From positions 1 through 64,000 of the forward strand of contig NZ_JPIK01000010.1 of NCBI RefSeq assembly GCF_000717475.1: DNA of 64,000 bases. The letters are read 5' to 3'. Each line of letters begins with the position of its first letter. The stretch's first letter is position 1. The notes under the pieces were generated by a model. It saw nothing but the letters and a program-made list of their open reading frames with translations. It was not told where the DNA came from and ran no database searches. A program made the translations under genes and the position numbers. Positions 61,281-64,000 of this stretch are shown here, piece after piece. Origin of the DNA: Desulfonatronum thiodismutans (GTDB taxonomy: Bacteria; Desulfobacterota; Desulfovibrionia; Desulfovibrionales; Desulfonatronaceae).

Positions 61281-62738
61281 ATGCCTGCATTGAAATGGCT
61301 GGCCCAACACGGATGGTTATTTTTACTCATCGCCTGCTTTGCGGCACTTTCCCTGTTCCGGGAGTCCATTATTCCCCGGCAAGCGGACGAACTGGCCGGT
61401 CGGTCCTGGCTTCTGACCGGAGACGAGCCCACATATTTGTTGATGGCCTCGGCCATTGCCGCCGGGGAAGGCATGAACGTTCGCCCGGCCCATGACCGGG
61501 AAGACTATCTGAAATTCCAGACGCGCCCGGTGCTTGCCAGTGATCAATATACCTGGCCCCATTACTACAAGTCGTGGCTGACGCCGGTCAATGACGCTTC
61601 CCTGCGCTGGGGGGACGCCCAGAAACCGCCTTTTACCGCCTTGCTGCCGACGTTTGTCGCCCCGCTTGTCCGGTGGACCGATTATCCTCGCTGGTGGTGG
61701 AGCGTACTCCAGGGACTTTGGCTGTGCACTCTCGGGTGGCTGGTCGTTTCTTTGAGGCCTGCTCGCGAGTCTCCAGCGCTTATGCCCCTGGCCGGATGGT
61801 GCCTGCTGGTCACGGCCCTGCCCATCGGGTACTATTCCACGCAACTGTTTCCGGAGATTCTCGCCGGCTCGCTTCTGCTTCTTTTCCTGATGTCCTTGGA
61901 ACGCAACAAGGGGGTCGGTCTGGCCCTGTTCGCGGCAACGCTCTCCCTATGGGCCACGCCAAGGACCGCGCCCGCGGTGCTCATTGTAACCTTGGGCGCG
62001 TTTTTCCTGAGTAAGGGGCCTGGGCATTGGCGTTATCCCGCCATTGCCGTGATCGGATGGACGGCGTTTCTTGCTTTCAATCTGTGGAACTGGAGTTCAT
62101 GGTTCCCGCCCATGGGATCCAGCTTTCTCAGCCATTTTCTCGGGCCGATTGACACGGAATGGTTCGGGAGGTTGATGACCGGGACGGCGCGTGTCCTGAT
62201 GGGGGCGGATGTGGGGTTGTTCATCCTGGGGCCTGTCTTTCTGGTGGGCCTCGTGGCTCTTTTTCATAACGTTGCTTACGGGCGTCGTTTGGTCGATTTC
62301 CTGGCAGCAACCATGTTTTTTTCATTAATTGGCGGAATCGCCATGTATGCCGATTTTCGCGCCGGCACATGTCCCGCGGGAAGATATCAGGTGATCCCGG
62401 CTATGATTCTGGCCTGGGCAGCCGTGCGCATGTGGTTCATTGCCGACGTGTCGTGGCGTGGGCGATGGATGACCGCGATGATTCTGACGGGAATTTTGAG
62501 CGTGGGCGTCGCCCTTTTTGTGGCGTTACATCCCAATTGGTGGTACCGGGCGTACCACCCGTTGTTCGGGTACATCCCGATTCAGAAATTTTACGGGTAT
62601 CTGCCCATCTTCACCCCGGACGCCCCGTGGCTCAAGATTTTTGCCTGGAGCGTTCTGCTTCTGATCCCCTGGGGCGTTTATGATGCCTCAAGGTGGCTGC
62701 TGGAAAAGATAAAATCAAAACGGGTTGTTGCATGCTGA
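61281..62738 (+). CDS. GT-C-like membrane protein
   Basis: 485 residues with about ten helices. The first loop SWLLTGDEPTYLLMASAIAA has the acidic pair (Asp-Glu) typical of GT-C active sites, and a long loop with DQYTWPHYYKSWLTPVND follows. Being divergent from the Dpr-like genes, it could be the transferase that uses their polyprenyl-phosphoryl pentose (inference from neighbourhood). It overlaps the next gene by seven bases. Confidence 0.78.
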   Translation: MPALKWLAQHGWLFLLIACFAALSLFRESIIPRQADELAGRSWLLTGDEPTYLLMASAIAAGEGMNVRPAHDREDYLKFQTRPVLASDQYTWPHYYKSWLTPVNDASLRWGDAQKPPFTALLPTFVAPLVRWTDYPRWWWSVLQGLWLCTLGWLVVSLRPARESPALMPLAGWCLLVTALPIGYYSTQLFPEILAGSLLLLFLMSLERNKGVGLALFAATLSLWATPRTAPAVLIVTLGAFFLSKGPGHWRYPAIAVIGWTAFLAFNLWNWSSWFPPMGSSFLSHFLGPIDTEWFGRLMTGTARVLMGADVGLFILGPVFLVGLVALFHNVAYGRRLVDFLAATMFFSLIGGIAMYADFRAGTCPAGRYQVIPAMILAWAAVRMWFIADVSWRGRWMTAMILTGILSVGVALFVALHPNWWYRAYHPLFGYIPIQKFYGYLPIFTPDAPWLKIFAWSVLLLIPWGVYDASRWLLEKIKSKRVVAC

Positions 62739-64000
62739 GTCTCCCTATCATGACCACGGCCCTGAGCCTGGCCGTTTGGCTTATGCTGGTCCTTGTACTC
62801 GGGGTCCTCGCACGCTCTGTTTTTTTGGCTAGCCGCCAAAGAATCGGCTGGGGCCGGACAAGCCAATACCTGCTGGGTGCGAGTGTCGTCGTCCTGGCCG
62901 TTCTGCTCCTCCGCCCCCATGAGCACACCTGGCAAGGTCTGGATTCCTCGGCCTATAGGCTGATGGCCAAGGCTCTCTCCGAGGGCCGGCCCCTGCACAG
63001 CGTGGATCATGCTTTGATGGAGCTACCCGAGGAGCTTCGCCGCTGGACACTGCTTTCGCCTCAAATGCTCGAGCGCATCACCAGGGATCGTTCCTTTGAG
63101 ATCCCTGACGTTGGAACAGGCAACACGATGCCCTTTTTTCAGCCGTTATTGCCCCTGGCCATGGCAGGCCTTGACGCATGTTTTCCCGGAAAGCAAGGGG
63201 ATTATTTCCTTCCGATTCTTGGTCTCTTGTTCATGATTTCTTGCCTGGTGGCCGCGTCTGGGGGGGGCGGAGTGCCGGGTATTTTGACCGGATGGGCCTT
63301 CCTTATGGGCTCGCCGTTGTTGATTTGGATGTTCCGCGGCGGGTTTGCCGAAGCCGCTGGCGGAGCTTTACTGGCCTTGGCTTGGCTTTCCCAAATCATG
63401 CGTCCCGGAGTGGGTGGAACCCCCTGGGCTGCCTATTTTGCTTTGGGTATGTCGGTTTCCTTTCATCCTGTGTTTCTTGTGCTGGCAATGCCGTCCGCCG
63501 GGATATTCTTTCTCATGGATGACTCGGATTCCGGGCTGAAAAGGTTTGCGGGGCTTTTGGCGTTTATTGCCGGAATGTTTCCCTTTTACTTTCTTACGCA
63601 ATTTGTTGCCCAGCCTTACGGCCCGCTTTTTCAATGGAGCTCACTGGTTTTTAATTTTCAAGCCAGTGCTTCCCATCGGGTTGCGATGGTTTTCGCCGCG
63701 TTTGGCGGGGTATTTTTTCTTGTGCTCGGGGGTATGCGACACACTTTTGCAGACTTGTTGAAGCGACCAGCCTTTGACTGGCTGGAAAGAGTTTTTCCTC
63801 TGCTACTGGTTATATTGTGGTGCGTGCCAACGCTCATTACCATTACTCTTTGGTCTGAGAAAGCCCATGTGCTTCAGGGGTTGCGCGAACTCTGGCAAGG
63901 GCTGCAATGGCCCTTTGGCCTGTTTTTAGGCCTGGGTGTCTTTCTCACTCTTATAATCCGCAAAGCCACGATTTCCCGTTGGGCCTTGAGCGTTGCCTTT
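62732..64000 (+). CDS. GT-C-like membrane protein (runs off the window)
   Basis: An open frame of 423 codons from the ATG at 62732 to the window end, without a stop. The N-terminal helix is ALSLAVWLMLVLVLGVLA, then a helix VVVLAVLLLRPHEH, a loop with TWQGLDSSAYRLMAKALSEG resembling the GT-C catalytic loop, and at least seven further helices. Same class as the preceding gene and translationally coupled to it. Length and C-terminal domain cannot be judged. Confidence 0.78.
   Translation, partial: MLSLPIMTTALSLAVWLMLVLVLGVLARSVFLASRQRIGWGRTSQYLLGASVVVLAVLLLRPHEHTWQGLDSSAYRLMAKALSEGRPLHSVDHALMELPEELRRWTLLSPQMLERITRDRSFEIPDVGTGNTMPFFQPLLPLAMAGLDACFPGKQGDYFLPILGLLFMISCLVAASGGGGVPGILTGWAFLMGSPLLIWMFRGGFAEAAGGALLALAWLSQIMRPGVGGTPWAAYFALGMSVSFHPVFLVLAMPSAGIFFLMDDSDSGLKRFAGLLAFIAGMFPFYFLTQFVAQPYGPLFQWSSLVFNFQASASHRVAMVFAAFGGVFFLVLGGMRHTFADLLKRPAFDWLERVFPLLLVILWCVPTLITITLWSEKAHVLQGLRELWQGLQWPFGLFLGLGVFLTLIIRKATISRWALSVAF

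Noticed and set aside
1..64000. Wzx flippase, Wzy polymerase, tRNA or rRNA genes
   Set aside because: No protein had the expected flippase or polymerase features that could be told apart from the GT-C-like proteins, and no tRNA T-loop or rRNA signature was found by eye.

Overview
The window is a long surface-polysaccharide / glycoconjugate biosynthesis locus from a Gram-negative bacterium. GC content is moderate to high in most genes, with AT-rich inserts. The dispersed CACGGAG-type palindromic repeats, the DUF4160/DUF2442, BrnT, ORF6N, GxxExxY and four-helix-bundle gene debris, and the pseudaminic acid and HAD-UbiA genes together suggest a deltaproteobacterium, possibly of the Desulfovibrionales. 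That placement is an inference; there is no rRNA or housekeeping marker in the window.

Layout. 1-3.6 kb is accessory flank: an IS3-family end inserted into an IS110-family transposase start, a DUF4160/DUF2442 pair, a BrnT-type toxin-antitoxin pair, decayed nuclease and epimerase fragments, an ORF6N protein, and a four-helix-bundle gene embedded in a 40-bp minisatellite. 3.7-5.5 kb is an MsbA/PglK-type ABC exporter. 5.5-12.6 kb is a complete pseudaminic acid route to the CMP-sugar: pseB, pseC, an associated methylase, pseG-pseH fusion, pseI and pseF. In it PseC is fused in frame behind an apparently intact PIN-domain toxin. 12.6-15.1 kb is an N-acetyl-sugar amidotransferase with dedicated HisH and HisF paralogues, the three-gene set for acetamidino groups. 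15.2-20.9 kb is a tightly overlapping phosphonate branch: PEP mutase with a fused nucleotidyltransferase, phosphonopyruvate decarboxylase, an AEP-type transaminase, a second nucleotidyltransferase, a methyltransferase and a CDP-glycerol-phosphotransferase-like enzyme.

20.9-30.2 kb is partly AT-rich and holds glycosyltransferases, a sulfotransferase gene broken at a run of eight G residues, a P-loop kinase, a methyltransferase and an AsnB-type amidotransferase. 30.2-35.7 kb is divided by many copies of an imperfect palindromic repeat. Between the copies lie an oxidoreductase, a sialic-acid-synthase-like enzyme with a C-terminal cupin, and small accessory genes. With the HAD phosphatase and CMP-sugar synthetase that follow (35.7-38.0 kb), these look like a second ulosonic acid pathway. 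38-57.4 kb carries more glycosyltransferases, two further P-loop kinases, a second AsnB, a GT2-GtrA fusion, several large multispanning GT-C-like proteins, a PA14-domain protein and a small membrane peptide. 57.4-60.9 kb, on the minus strand, encodes DprE2-like, DprE1-like and HAD-UbiA proteins, the set used to make polyprenyl-phosphoryl-arabinose in mycobacteria. Two more GT-C-like membrane proteins follow, the last running off the window.

Taken together the genes build nucleotide- and lipid-activated sugars (pseudaminate, a second ulosonate, possibly a polyprenyl-P-pentose). They decorate these with amidino, methyl, amide, sulfate and probably phosphonate groups, and assemble them at the membrane. 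No Wzx flippase, Wzy polymerase, chain-length regulator, tRNA or CRISPR array was seen.
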